Shown piece by piece: positions 34,610 through 43,000 of a stretch of 64,000 nucleotides of DNA. The stretch's first letter is position 1. The number at the start of each line of letters is the position of its first letter. Under the pieces are notes generated by a model, which was not told the origin of the DNA, ran no database searches, and worked only from the letters and a program-made list of their open reading frames with translations. A program made the translations under genes and the position numbers. The DNA comes from Methylopila jiangsuensis (GTDB taxonomy: Bacteria; Pseudomonadota; Alphaproteobacteria; Rhizobiales; Methylopilaceae): positions 1 through 64,000 of the forward strand of contig NZ_BSFK01000003.1 of NCBI RefSeq assembly GCF_027922305.1. The letters are read 5' to 3'.

Positions 34610-34627
34610 CTGGGAATCCCTGGGACG

Positions 34628-34646
34628 ATCGTTGACGCTCAACGAT
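34628..34646. promoter_or_regulatory. Perfect operator-like palindrome before the small-gene operon
   Basis: ATCGTTGA-CGC-TCAACGAT, a perfect 8+3+8 dyad ending about 20 bases before the first start codon of the leftward operon (34609). Its position suits repression by a small dimeric regulator, possibly one encoded in the element. Confidence 0.65.
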
Positions 34647-34680
34647 GAGTCCGGCTCGTCTTGGTGTCAACGGCTCGAAG

Positions 34681-34816
34681 CCTGTCAACATTGTAATGGC
34701 GATCCGGTTGCATCGATCTCAGCCCGATAGAATCGGCACGAGAGGCCCGAAAATTTATTTTCGGCGACATCGTTTCAGGGCTGCAACCAAAGTTTATTGT
34801 CGTCCTGTCAACATTG
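34681..34816. promoter_or_regulatory. Divergent promoter region with repeats
   Basis: The 34610-34954 gap separates the leftward operon from a rightward gene. It carries a 13-base direct repeat CCTGTCAACATTG at 34681-34693 and 34804-34816, and a dyad CCGAAAA-TTTA-TTTTCGG (34747-34764) whose right half continues into GCGACATCG, resembling motifs at 51302-51330 and 56571-56599. No gene was seen in this gap. Confidence 0.55.
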
Positions 34817-34954
34817 ACATGGACCGCGTGCGATCCCTTATCGGAATACGCTGATCCTCAAATACAAGGATTGCTAGTTGCTTTCGCCGCTCGCGAGTAA
34901 GATGAAGGCCTCGATCCGGCGCACATGGCGCCAGGGGGCTTGGAGACGGACGAA

Positions 34955-35500
34955 ATGGGAAAGTTGGTATCTCTCCTCGCGGCGGCATTTCGGGCCGTCA
35001 CGAGCGCTCTAATCGGCTCGTGGGTGCTCGTCCGCGAGGCCGGAAAGCGTATTTTGCGGTGGGTGCCGGGCGCGGCTCAGCCGCCGATGCCTGTCGCGCC
35101 CACACCGGTCGCGGAGCCGGAGGCGGAGGAGGTCGCGGACGGGCTGAAGAGATGGTGCCGCGAGCGCCTCGCCGGCGCGGAACCCCGCCTGCCGCGCGGC
35201 GTCACGCCGGAGGTCGCCCGCTGGGCGGCGCGGCTGATCGCGGACGAGCTGGCGCTGGTGAGCCGGGCATCGCCGTCGGCGATCTCCGCTCACCTCGGTG
35301 GTGGCCGGCAGCTCGGCATGGTGCGGCCGCTGCTGACCGTCGTCGAGAGCTCGGAGGCCGAGAGGCTGGCGGCGCGTGAGGCTCGGAAGCGCGAAATGCG
35401 GGCGGCGATCGATCGCTCGGCGGCCGCAGATCTTCGGCGCCGGGCGCGGTGGGCGGAGCTCGACGGCGAGGCGGCCGAGGCCCCGCGACTGGCGATTTAG
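34955..35500 (+). CDS. Hypothetical protein with N-terminal hydrophobic helix
   Basis: A 181-residue protein. The first 20 residues (MGKLVSLLAAAFRAVTSALI) are hydrophobic or amphipathic, followed by a proline-rich linker and a helical domain with RGVTPEVARWAARLIADELA and a basic, arginine-rich C-terminal half. ATG 34955 has GGAG nine bases upstream. It ends in TAG that overlaps the end of the convergent gene at 35497. No family recognised; it shows that TAG functions as a normal stop in this element. Confidence 0.6.
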   Translation: MGKLVSLLAAAFRAVTSALIGSWVLVREAGKRILRWVPGAAQPPMPVAPTPVAEPEAEEVADGLKRWCRERLAGAEPRLPRGVTPEVARWAARLIADELALVSRASPSAISAHLGGGRQLGMVRPLLTVVESSEAERLAAREARKREMRAAIDRSAAADLRRRARWAELDGEAAEAPRLAI

Positions 35501-35715
35501 GCCCGGCCTTCGGCGACCAGCTCGCGCAAGAGCTCGATCTCCTCGCCCATCGCGGCCATGTCCGCCTCATAGGCCGCCCGGTCACCACGCCGGGCGGCCC
35601 TTTCATTTTCGAGGGCTCGCTGCAACTGCGCGATCACGCTGTTAGCCTCACGCGTGACCTCGGCGATCCGGTCATTCGCGGTGCGCAGCGTGATCGCTTC
35701 GGTCAGGCTCAGCAT
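35497..35715 (-). CDS. Small coiled-coil protein
   Basis: A 72-residue, fully helical protein with a long heptad pattern (RTANDRIAEVTREANSVIAQ, LQRALENERAARR, MGEEIELLRELVAEGRA). ATG 35715 is preferred, with GGAG 6 bases upstream; an ATG at 35727 is possible. It lies upstream of no clear partner and convergent with the previous gene. Could be an oligomerisation or accessory subunit; function unknown. Confidence 0.55.
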   Translation of the reverse strand: MLSLTEAITLRTANDRIAEVTREANSVIAQLQRALENERAARRGDRAAYEADMAAMGEEIELLRELVAEGRA

Positions 35716-35804
35716 GTCAGTCTCCATGGGGCCGCGGAATCTCGGCCGACTCCCCACCTTAGCCCGCCACTCCCTGCGTCGGGATTGCGGAAATCGTTCA
35801 ATTT

Positions 35805-36884
35805 CTAACGACCCGTTGCTTTTCTCGCGCCTGGATAGGGCATGACCGGCGCCGCGGTCGTGGCCCTCTGCGCTGCCTGCGCCAGACCGGCGGCGCGCGC
35901 CTGCGCATCGGCGATGATCCTAGCTGCCTCGGCCTTTGCCTCTTCCCGGATCGCCTGCGCCTCCAGCAGCGCTTTCGCCGCCTTCAGCCTGTCGTCGACG
36001 GCGTCATCGCGGTCTCGCTTACGCGCTGTTTCGAAACCCGCCGCCCGACGCACCGGATGGACCGGCTTGGCCGACGCTCCCGACCCGAGAGTGCGCTTCA
36101 CCCGCACCCGCTTGTCCCCGACGGCCTTGAAGTCGACGAGCGTCGCCTCCTCGACGGCGTGGGTCACGACCCCGCCCGGGATCTGCCGGTATTGAAAGCG
36201 GAAATCGCTATCGAGCTCCGGGTCGGTGAGGTCCTTGATGGACCGGTCGAGGTAGTCCCGCTTGAACAGGTTGAAATCCATCTCCGCGATGGTCTCCCCC
36301 CAAGCCTTGAGTTTGCCGTCCTCGAACTTGAAGCGAGACCGGGGCATGTCGGTCTTCTTCACGCCGACGGCCCTCCGCTTCTTTAGGTCGGCCAGGTGCG
36401 CGACCAGCAGCGCGACCGCCACCTGTCGCCGCTGCGCTAGGAAGACGTTGGCGGGGATCTCGAGCTCCAGGCCAGGCACGCAGGCGGCGATTGGCCTCAG
36501 CAGCGAGGTCACATTGGCGACGACCTTTCCGCCTTTCCTCCTGATGGACCCGGGCTCATAGAAAGCGAAGTCGAACAGCCGCCCGCCGTTCAGCTCTTTT
36601 ATCTCCGACCAGATCACCGCGCGCTCGACGATATCCCGCAGCGCCTTCGCACAGTCATCGAGCCTGACCCCGGACCGGGCCTCCAGCAGGTCCTTCTCGA
36701 ACCGGGCGACCACCCGCCGCCGGCCATCAATGATCTCGCTCGCCGGCTCCACCGACCCGATGCACGACACCAGCGCCCATGCGAGCCGCTGGTCGCGGCC
36801 GCTAAGGGACGGCAGCATAACCCGGTCCGCGACCTCCAGCGGCAGCGGGACGGACTTCGAGACAAGCTGCTTGAGACGACCCAA
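35805..36884 (-). CDS. Candidate replication initiator-like protein
   Basis: A 359-residue protein. Residues 1-240 contain segments suggestive of paired winged-helix domains seen in plasmid initiators (VMLPSLSGRDQRLAWALVSC and SIRRKGGKVVANVTSLL), then an arginine/lysine-rich stretch and a C-terminal coiled coil (AKALLEAQAIREEAKAEAAR). The start is TTG 36884, fixed by a strong AGGAGG about 6 bases upstream; a longer frame to 36986 lacks such a site. Replication function is only a guess from fold impression and location near the primase-helicase gene. Confidence 0.4.
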   Translation of the reverse strand: MGRLKQLVSKSVPLPLEVADRVMLPSLSGRDQRLAWALVSCIGSVEPASEIIDGRRRVVARFEKDLLEARSGVRLDDCAKALRDIVERAVIWSEIKELNGGRLFDFAFYEPGSIRRKGGKVVANVTSLLRPIAACVPGLELEIPANVFLAQRRQVAVALLVAHLADLKKRRAVGVKKTDMPRSRFKFEDGKLKAWGETIAEMDFNLFKRDYLDRSIKDLTDPELDSDFRFQYRQIPGGVVTHAVEEATLVDFKAVGDKRVRVKRTLGSGASAKPVHPVRRAAGFETARKRDRDDAVDDRLKAAKALLEAQAIREEAKAEAARIIADAQARAAGLAQAAQRATTAAPVMPYPGARKATGR

Positions 36885-37512
36885 AACGCCCTCCTGAGGG
36901 CCTCCACCAGCGTCCCAAAATACGCTCAAACGGCGAAAACGGCAAATCCCCTCAATTTGCAGCGCCCAAAGCCCACTTTTTGCCAAACCGCAGAGCTAAA
37001 CCCGGCCCATATATAATATATAGATAACTCTTAGGGATCGTCCCGGCTTCCTGCGCTGCGGGGTTTCGCGCGCTGAACGCCTTCGTTATCGCTCCGCCGC
37101 TGGGCGGGCCTTCGGTGGGGTTTCGCGAAGGGAAATCATCGGTGGCGCCACAGAGCTCCGTCAAGGGTTTCGAGCAGTACGGCCTCCGCTGCCGCTCCCG
37201 GCCTTTTCATCGTCTGGGTGACGCTCAGAAATTGCCCGCTGACAGCTGATTTTCTTTTGGATGCTGAAGGCGTCGTCTCCGGCCTGACGGCCGGAGAGAA
37301 GTGCCCCCGCTGTCTTCCCTTAAGGGATTGCAGGGCCACCGATGAAGGCTTGAAGGGCTTTCCCTTCCGCCGACGGGTTAGCATCTCTCCGCGCGGCCGA
37401 TGCCCCGCCAGACCCTTCGGAATTGAGCGTCTCACCGCGCGCCGGCGGCTGTGGCGCGCCCCGTGACGCGTCACGATTTGTGGCTTGCTACGCCGGCCTG
37501 CAGACTGCCTGG
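36885..37512. other. 628-base gene-poor region with AT-rich promoter zone
   Basis: No gene can be supported here. An AT-rich patch at 37009-37024 (ATATATAATATATAG) is the probable promoter area of the leftward initiator-like gene, with a long leader. A hairpin CTCCGGCC-TGAC-GGCCGGAG lies at 37277-37296. The region might also hold a replication origin for the neighbouring initiator, but no iterons were found. Confidence 0.4.
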
Positions 37513-37887
37513 ATGAGCAAGGAAGCTATCCAGCGCTGGAAGGACCACCAGGAGCGCGACCGCGTCCGCTCGCTAGCCTACCGGCGGAACGCTCTGCAGA
37601 TCGGACGACCTCTTCCCGCCGCCGTCGACCGCGCCATCGCCGAGGCCGTCGCAAAGGTCTGGGGCGACCGCATCGCCACCATCGCCGGCAACGATCGAAG
37701 TGAAGGCGTCCGCCGCAAGGCCTCCATGGAGCCGATCAGCGCCCACAAGATCGCAGAGGCGGCGGTCGAGATCCTCGCCGAGAAGCAGCGCCGAAAGCTC
37801 GGTTCGGTCGTCGACCTAACCGTCATCGGCCGCGCCGTAATGGCCCGCCTCAGGCCCCCGCTGCCGCGTGCGCCGCGCGTCGTGTAA
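37513..37887 (+). CDS. Hypothetical basic protein
   Basis: A 124-residue helical, arginine-rich protein (SKEAIQRWKDHQERDRVRSL, then a central VDRAIAEAVAKVWGDRIATI) with a C-terminal region rich in Lys, Arg and Pro. It starts at ATG 37513 with a weak ribosome site. The composition suggests a nucleic-acid-binding protein. No family recognised. Confidence 0.5.
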   Translation: MSKEAIQRWKDHQERDRVRSLAYRRNALQIGRPLPAAVDRAIAEAVAKVWGDRIATIAGNDRSEGVRRKASMEPISAHKIAEAAVEILAEKQRRKLGSVVDLTVIGRAVMARLRPPLPRAPRVV

Positions 37888-38070
37888 CACCTTTCCGGAG
37901 GATGTCGTCACACGATGCGACACGTGGCGACATCCGAAGAAGTAACGGGGGCGCGGGTCGAACGAACCCCTAAAGAAACGGCGTCCAATCCCGGTTTTCC
38001 GCGCCCTGACTCTTGTCAGTTACAGGCGGCGCACGTAAGATTCAGATGCTCGCCTTGGATGGCCAGCAAA

Positions 38071-38149
38071 GAGCCCCGCGCGCTCGGCCACAAAGCGCGG
38101 ACTACTGCAGTCCCGCCGCCCGAAAGGGCGCGCGGGGCTCTGCATTTTA
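38071..38149 (+). ncRNA. Long hairpin, terminator or small structured RNA
   Basis: Perfect 13-base arms GAGCCCCGCGCGC (38071-38083) and GCGCGCGGGGCTC (38128-38140) enclose a 44-base loop that contains further pairing potential; TTTT follows at 38145-38148. It ends the 37888-38202 gap, in which no gene was seen. Too large for a simple terminator loop, so a small RNA or regulated terminator is possible. Confidence 0.45.
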
Positions 38150-38167
38150 GGGCCATGCATTTCACTC

Positions 38168-38180
38168 TAGACGCTCGCTG
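38168..38180 (+). promoter_or_regulatory. GACGCTCGCTG motif, copy 1
   Basis: TAGACGCTCGCTG about 22 bases before the virion-like gene start. The core GACGCTCGCTG recurs at 39720-39730, 46 bases before the gene at 39777. Possibly a shared promoter element. Confidence 0.4.
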
Positions 38181-38202
38181 CAATGGCTGAGCTTCTGGAT
38201 GC

Positions 38203-38997
38203 ATGCCCGGTAAAAGCCTCATCCAGGTCGATAAGCGCGCAGCGGACAAGCTCCACGCCGACATCACGAAATTTGCGGACAATCGCATCCGCCGCGCCCA
38301 CGCGTTCGCCCTGAACAAGGCCGCGATCGAGCTCCAGAAGGAGCAGCGCGCGGCGGTCAAGCAGCACCTGGATCGCCCGACGCCCTTTTTCCTGAAGGGC
38401 GCATCGCTCATGACCAATATCGACCTCGACGGCAACGCGCCCCTTGAGATCGAGATCGAGCCGTCCGAGGCCGTCAACCCGCGCCTCAAGTACCAGATCC
38501 TCGGCGGCGATCGTGAGGCTGGCGACGTCGGACCGGCCAACACCCACGTGCCGATCCCGAACTGGAACGCCTTGCAGTCGTCGGTTGCTCGTGGAGCCGG
38601 CGTACGCATCACCAAGAACGCCTACGGCAACATGCCGAAGACGGCCTACGGGCGCGTCATGGCGGCGATCACCCGCGACAAGAAGAAGTCCCCGAAGAAG
38701 CGCTCAGCCCGCCTGTTCATGGGCGTCATCGAGGGTGTGTACGGCATATGGGCGCTGCCGAAGTACCAGCGCAACGACGCCGAGCATGACCGCGGGCGAT
38801 CTCGACGAGATGGTCAACACGCGCTTCAACGCACTCAACGCCTCGCTCGCCCAGCTGAATCAGAAGGTTTTGCTGGTCAAAGCGATGGTCGACACGCACG
38901 AGACCAAGATCGCGGAGCTCGACGGCAAATCGGCCGACCTGCAGACGAGCGTCGACGGCGTCAGCGTGCAGATCGATGCGGTCCGCGAGGACCTTGA
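38203..38997 (+). CDS. Phage virion-like protein, 3' end replaced
   Basis: The first about 190 codons resemble small phage head-tail or minor tail proteins: RIRRAHAFALNKAAIELQKE, HLDRPTPFFLKGASL and NPRLKYQILGGDREAG match the pattern of a helical start, a DRPTP..K turn and a K/LRPQ.EGG-type element. After about 38765 the frame turns into arginine-rich sequence that is the shadow of the next gene, which starts at 38786 in another frame. The last 212 bases of this frame overlap that gene. The natural C-terminus therefore seems lost by a deletion or frameshift. Confidence 0.5.
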   Translation: MPGKSLIQVDKRAADKLHADITKFADNRIRRAHAFALNKAAIELQKEQRAAVKQHLDRPTPFFLKGASLMTNIDLDGNAPLEIEIEPSEAVNPRLKYQILGGDREAGDVGPANTHVPIPNWNALQSSVARGAGVRITKNAYGNMPKTAYGRVMAAITRDKKKSPKKRSARLFMGVIEGVYGIWALPKYQRNDAEHDRGRSRRDGQHALQRTQRLARPAESEGFAGQSDGRHARDQDRGARRQIGRPADERRRRQRADRCGPRGP

Positions 38998-39652
38998 GAC
39001 GCTGACCGACCGGGTCGACGGCATCGGGATCCCGACGTCGTCGCAGATCCAGGTCAATGTCCACGGCGTGGCTCAGTCGCTGCAAGCCTTCGTCGACACG
39101 ACTGTCGACGCGGTGGAGGAGGTCGACCAGACCCCTCCGCTTGCTTCGGAGATCGAGTACACGCCCACAGACACGGTCGCGGACGCGCTGGATTCGCTCG
39201 GGTCGCGGGTGACAGCCCTCGAGAACGCCGGCGGGAGCGGTGGCGGAGGGACCGGTGGTGGCGGCGCCGACGAGCGGAACGCGGACGCGATCCCGATGTT
39301 CGAGGGCGCGGCGGAGACGGTGTCTGACGCCATCACCGACCTCCTCAACCGAGACGGCGAGCAGACCGTCGCTCGGACCGCCTTGGCCGACCGCGTCACG
39401 ACGCTGGAGCAGGCGCCGCCCCCGCAGGTTTCGGCCGACGACGTGCTGATGCCGGTCAGCAACTCACCCGTCTCCAGCGAGATCACCGCGATCGGCGCGC
39501 CCCTCGATGCCCTGGCTCCGCAGATCGCCCAGATCGGCAGCGACGTCAGCTCGAACACCACGGCGATCACGGACATCTACGCCCAGATCGGCATCATCGC
39601 CAATCAGATGTCCAATGTCATGGATAGGCTCAATACGCTGGAAGCATCCTGA
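38786..39652 (+). CDS. Coiled-coil protein with glycine hinge
   Basis: A 288-residue protein rich in heptads (LNASLAQLNQKVLLVKAMVD, SLGSRVTALENAGG, RTALADRVTTLEQA, MSNVMDRLNTLEAS) interrupted by a glycine hinge GGSGGGGTGGGGADERNADA. Two repeats of the form DTVADALDSLGSRVTALE and ETVSDAITDLLN..RVTTLE resemble trimerising rods of phage tail-fibre or stalk proteins. There is no enzymatic motif. It could be a structural relic with the preceding gene, or an element-specific scaffold. Confidence 0.6.
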   Translation: MTAGDLDEMVNTRFNALNASLAQLNQKVLLVKAMVDTHETKIAELDGKSADLQTSVDGVSVQIDAVREDLETLTDRVDGIGIPTSSQIQVNVHGVAQSLQAFVDTTVDAVEEVDQTPPLASEIEYTPTDTVADALDSLGSRVTALENAGGSGGGGTGGGGADERNADAIPMFEGAAETVSDAITDLLNRDGEQTVARTALADRVTTLEQAPPPQVSADDVLMPVSNSPVSSEITAIGAPLDALAPQIAQIGSDVSSNTTAITDIYAQIGIIANQMSNVMDRLNTLEAS

Positions 39653-39690
39653 TCGCGGCCAAGTCCAAGAGAAAGTTACTAGTGGGAAGT

Positions 39691-39701
39691 CATCGCACTA
39701 G
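39691..39701. repeat. CTAGTGCGATG motif, inverted copy
   Basis: CATCGCACTAG, the exact reverse complement of an 11-base motif found twice at 44589-44633. It lies in the short gap before the gene at 39777, next to a related half-site ACTAGTGGGAAGT (39678-39690). Confidence 0.5.
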
Positions 39702-39717
39702 TACCTTAAAATATATT

Positions 39718-39730
39718 TTGACGCTCGCTG
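39718..39730 (+). promoter_or_regulatory. GACGCTCGCTG motif, copy 2
   Basis: TTGACGCTCGCTG, preceded by an AT-rich stretch, upstream of the 91-residue gene. Shares 11 bases with the copy at 38170-38180. TTGACG could act as a -35 element. Confidence 0.4.
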
Positions 39731-39776
39731 TATCGCCTTCGACCGTCAATCCAACGCACTTCGATGCTGGATTGAT

Positions 39777-40052
39777 ATGGCCCAGGCGTATCCTGACTAC
39801 GAGAAAGACAGAGCGGAACTTATGATGTCGGTCGCCAATGTCATTGCGGCGCGCCGCATGTCACTCGACGACGTCAAGGAGGCATTTAAGGTCAACGGTG
39901 CTCAGGCCTGCGACCTAAAATGCGCCAACGCGAATACGACGATGGCCGTCAAGAAGCTCCAGTGGATCGCCTACCGGCTGCACATCGATTCCAGCCAGCA
40001 TCTCAAAATGCCCTCAGCGCGCCAGATGAAAGAGCGCCTGCGGGCCGCCTAA
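39777..40052 (+). CDS. Hypothetical small protein
   Basis: A 91-residue helical protein (DYEKDRAELMMSVANVIAAR, RRMSLDDVKEAFKVNGAQAC). The stretch MSLDDVKEAF..NGAQACDLKC could form a helix-turn-helix-like unit. It ends tail to tail with the primase-helicase gene, overlapping by four bases (40049-40052). No family recognised. Confidence 0.5.
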   Translation: MAQAYPDYEKDRAELMMSVANVIAARRMSLDDVKEAFKVNGAQACDLKCANANTTMAVKKLQWIAYRLHIDSSQHLKMPSARQMKERLRAA

Positions 40053-43000
40053 CCCGTCCACTCGGCGGCGATCTCCTGCAACTGGTCGTCGTCGAGCGGG
40101 ATCTCGCAAGGCGCGATGCTCGGACCGTCAATCCAAGTCGCGATCACAGTCGGCTTCGCAACCTCGGCCTCGGACGTGCCGCCGGTCTCACACTGAGCGC
40201 CCATCTCGAGGACCAAGGGCTCCACCGCATCGTCGGCGGCCGCCTGCGAAGCCTCGATCGCGATCCGATCAAGCTCTTCAGCCGGATAGCCTGTGATCCG
40301 CTTGATCGCGGCGTCGTCCGCGAGGTGCGAGAAGACGGTCGGGTCGAGGTCCGGGACATGGCGGTAGGCCTGTAGGCGCCACTCAGCGAAAAGCTCCTTC
40401 TTGGCCTTCTCAATGATCGCTTTGGTCGGAATGGCGACCTTCTTGTCGGCCTTCTCCTTCGCCCGGAGCTCGGCGACGCGCTGTTCGATCATCAGCTGTG
40501 CGGCCGGCTCAATCGCATCGTCTTCGGCATCGATAGGAGCCTGCGCGGACGTGATCTCCCCGGCGATGCGGCGCGCCTCGGCCGGTCCGGCGTGCTTGAC
40601 CATATCGGCGTCATGGAAAATCTCGTCCACGATGACTGACGACGGCAGGGCGGAGCCGAGGTAGAGGACGAACGGCGGCGGCGTGTCCCCGTGTCGGTAC
40701 ACATTTCTCGGGCGTCCGACGCCCTGAATGATCTCCTCGTCGCGCCAGCCCTGGTCAACGAAGCGGCCGAAGCCCGCGGGCATCTCGGGCACCTGGCGGA
40801 TGACATCGTGGCCATTGCGGAGATGGACGACGCGATCGGTCTTGCGCCGGAACAGCTCGACCGGCTCACCCTTGTCGTCGAATTCGAGGCCCGTTCCGAA
40901 GCGGTCGAAGGGCTGCTCTGGCTCGTCGCTGTCGTAGCTGAATGCGGCCCCGATCGCGTCGTCCGTCGAGATCGGGAACTGCGAACGACCGATGATCACG
41001 ACACCGGCGTGATCCTTCGCACCGTCGCGGCCGCGGACGTCGCCGAAATACATCCAGTCCGCGTTGCTCGGCGCCAGCCAAGCCTGCCGGATGATCGGCT
41101 GTGCCTTCTTGGTCGTGATGAACAGCACGCGGCCGGGCGCGCCGAAGTCGGCCGCCATCGTAATGTTGAGGCGGAGGCGAGCGACGTTCGCCTCTTTGGC
41201 CGCAATCTGTGCCGGGGTGTCCTCGGCTCGCGGGATCAGCTGGTAGTCGCTGTAGCTGCGATCGAAGCAAGCCGCGACCACCTGATGCGGGATTGCATCC
41301 ACTGTGATCGGCCGGACCTTGCGGCCGAACGCCTTCTCGACGAGCTGTATGTTGGCGCTGGCGTCGAGAAGGAGGGTCGGCACGCTTCCGAAGTTCATCT
41401 TCAGCCGCTTTGAAATCCGCAGGTGCGTGTACCGCGGCCCAGTGTATGCGCGTGGGCGGTGTCCCGGCTTGGTGGCAGCCTTCTGCGCCTCGGCGGCGTC
41501 CCAGTTGCGCTTCGCCCAAAACTGAGCGCCGTTCGGGTCGCGGAGCTGGAGGCGGGCGTCCACCGTGCCGCGTGCGCCGGCCCGGGGCTCGAAGCTGCGG
41601 ACGGTCTCGACCTTCTCCTTATAGTCCATCATTTCGGCTGCGGGGATGTCCCGCGCCAGTGCGACGTGGTTTTCGGCGCGCACGAGGTCGACCTTCCAGA
41701 GCTCGCGCGCGATGCGATCCTTTGCGATCTGATCCATGCGATCGAGGATAACCGAGATCAGCTGCCGTTCTGCCGTGACGCCGGCGGTCTGCTTCGGGCG
41801 GCTGTCGAGCATGGCCCTGAGCTCCTCGATCGGCATGTTCGGACGGAGCTTGCTCTCGCCATTGTGCGCCCGCGAAACACAAGCCTTCGCTGCGAGGACG
41901 TAGGCGCGACCGCTCACACGGTCCTGGTCCCTATAGTCGACCAGCATTGCGGCCGGGTCGCGGCCGGCCTCGAGCGCATCGATCACCATACGCCAAAGCG
42001 CGCGGCGCAGTTCTGCGACGCCGACCTCGTTGATCGGAGACCGAGCTGGCTTCTCGCCTTTACGAGGCTTCCGCCAGCCGAGCTCTTTCTTGAGCTCATC
42101 GGTGACGCGGCCGTCGCGAATCTCCAGCAAATCCTCGATTTTTGCCGTGTACTCGCGCGCCAAGCCGAGAGTCGGATCCTCGTCGACGATGAGGGCCACG
42201 CAGCCCTGCTTCATCCACCGAGGGGTCGAAGGCAGCGTCAGATAAGGAGCCACGACCAGGAGGATCTGGCAGTGCGCGAAGATCGCCTCCTGGTTCTTGA
42301 ACGTACACTCTCCGCGCGCCCAAACATCACAGCGACGCTTGCCGCCGGGGGCGGTCTCGTCATCCTGCTCGCACAGCGCTACGGACGACATTCCAACGTC
42401 AGCCAGACGCTGAAATTCCTTGGCGTAGTGGCAGGTCTTGCAGCGGGACTTGCCCTCCGCCAGTCCGATCCGCACCTTGTCGGAGGGCCCGGTGGGGATC
42501 GGGCTGTCAGCCGTCAGAATCTCAACGCCGGGCAGGCCTTCGATCATCGCGCGTCGGCCCGCCTTCGTCGCCTTCTCCGCGGCCTCGTGCATCAAGCGAT
42601 GGGTCTTGACCGAGAAGATGAGGCGCTCGCTCGCCGGCAGCTTTCGCGCCGGGGCCTGCATGATCGAGGTGAGTTCGGAGACCACGCCAGTGGTCTTGCC
42701 GGAGCCCGGCATCAGGCAGAGCGCCTCCATGTGCTCTGCAGCCGAAGGCCCCTGTAGCTCCACGCCCTCGGACGCAAGCTCCTTCTCGCGCCGATGAGCT
42801 TCGATGGCGGCCATGAGATAGCGGGCCGCGGTGATCGAGGCTGCGGCGACGTCGGTGTGGATCTTGCGGCGGTCGACCGGCAGCGCGCGCGCCGCCATGT
42901 CCTTGAGGACGTCCACGGCCTCCTTTTTCGGATAGGTGAACTGCGCCTCGCCGGTTTTGGTGTTGTAGCGCGGCTCGAACTTGGCGGGGCCGATCAGGCC

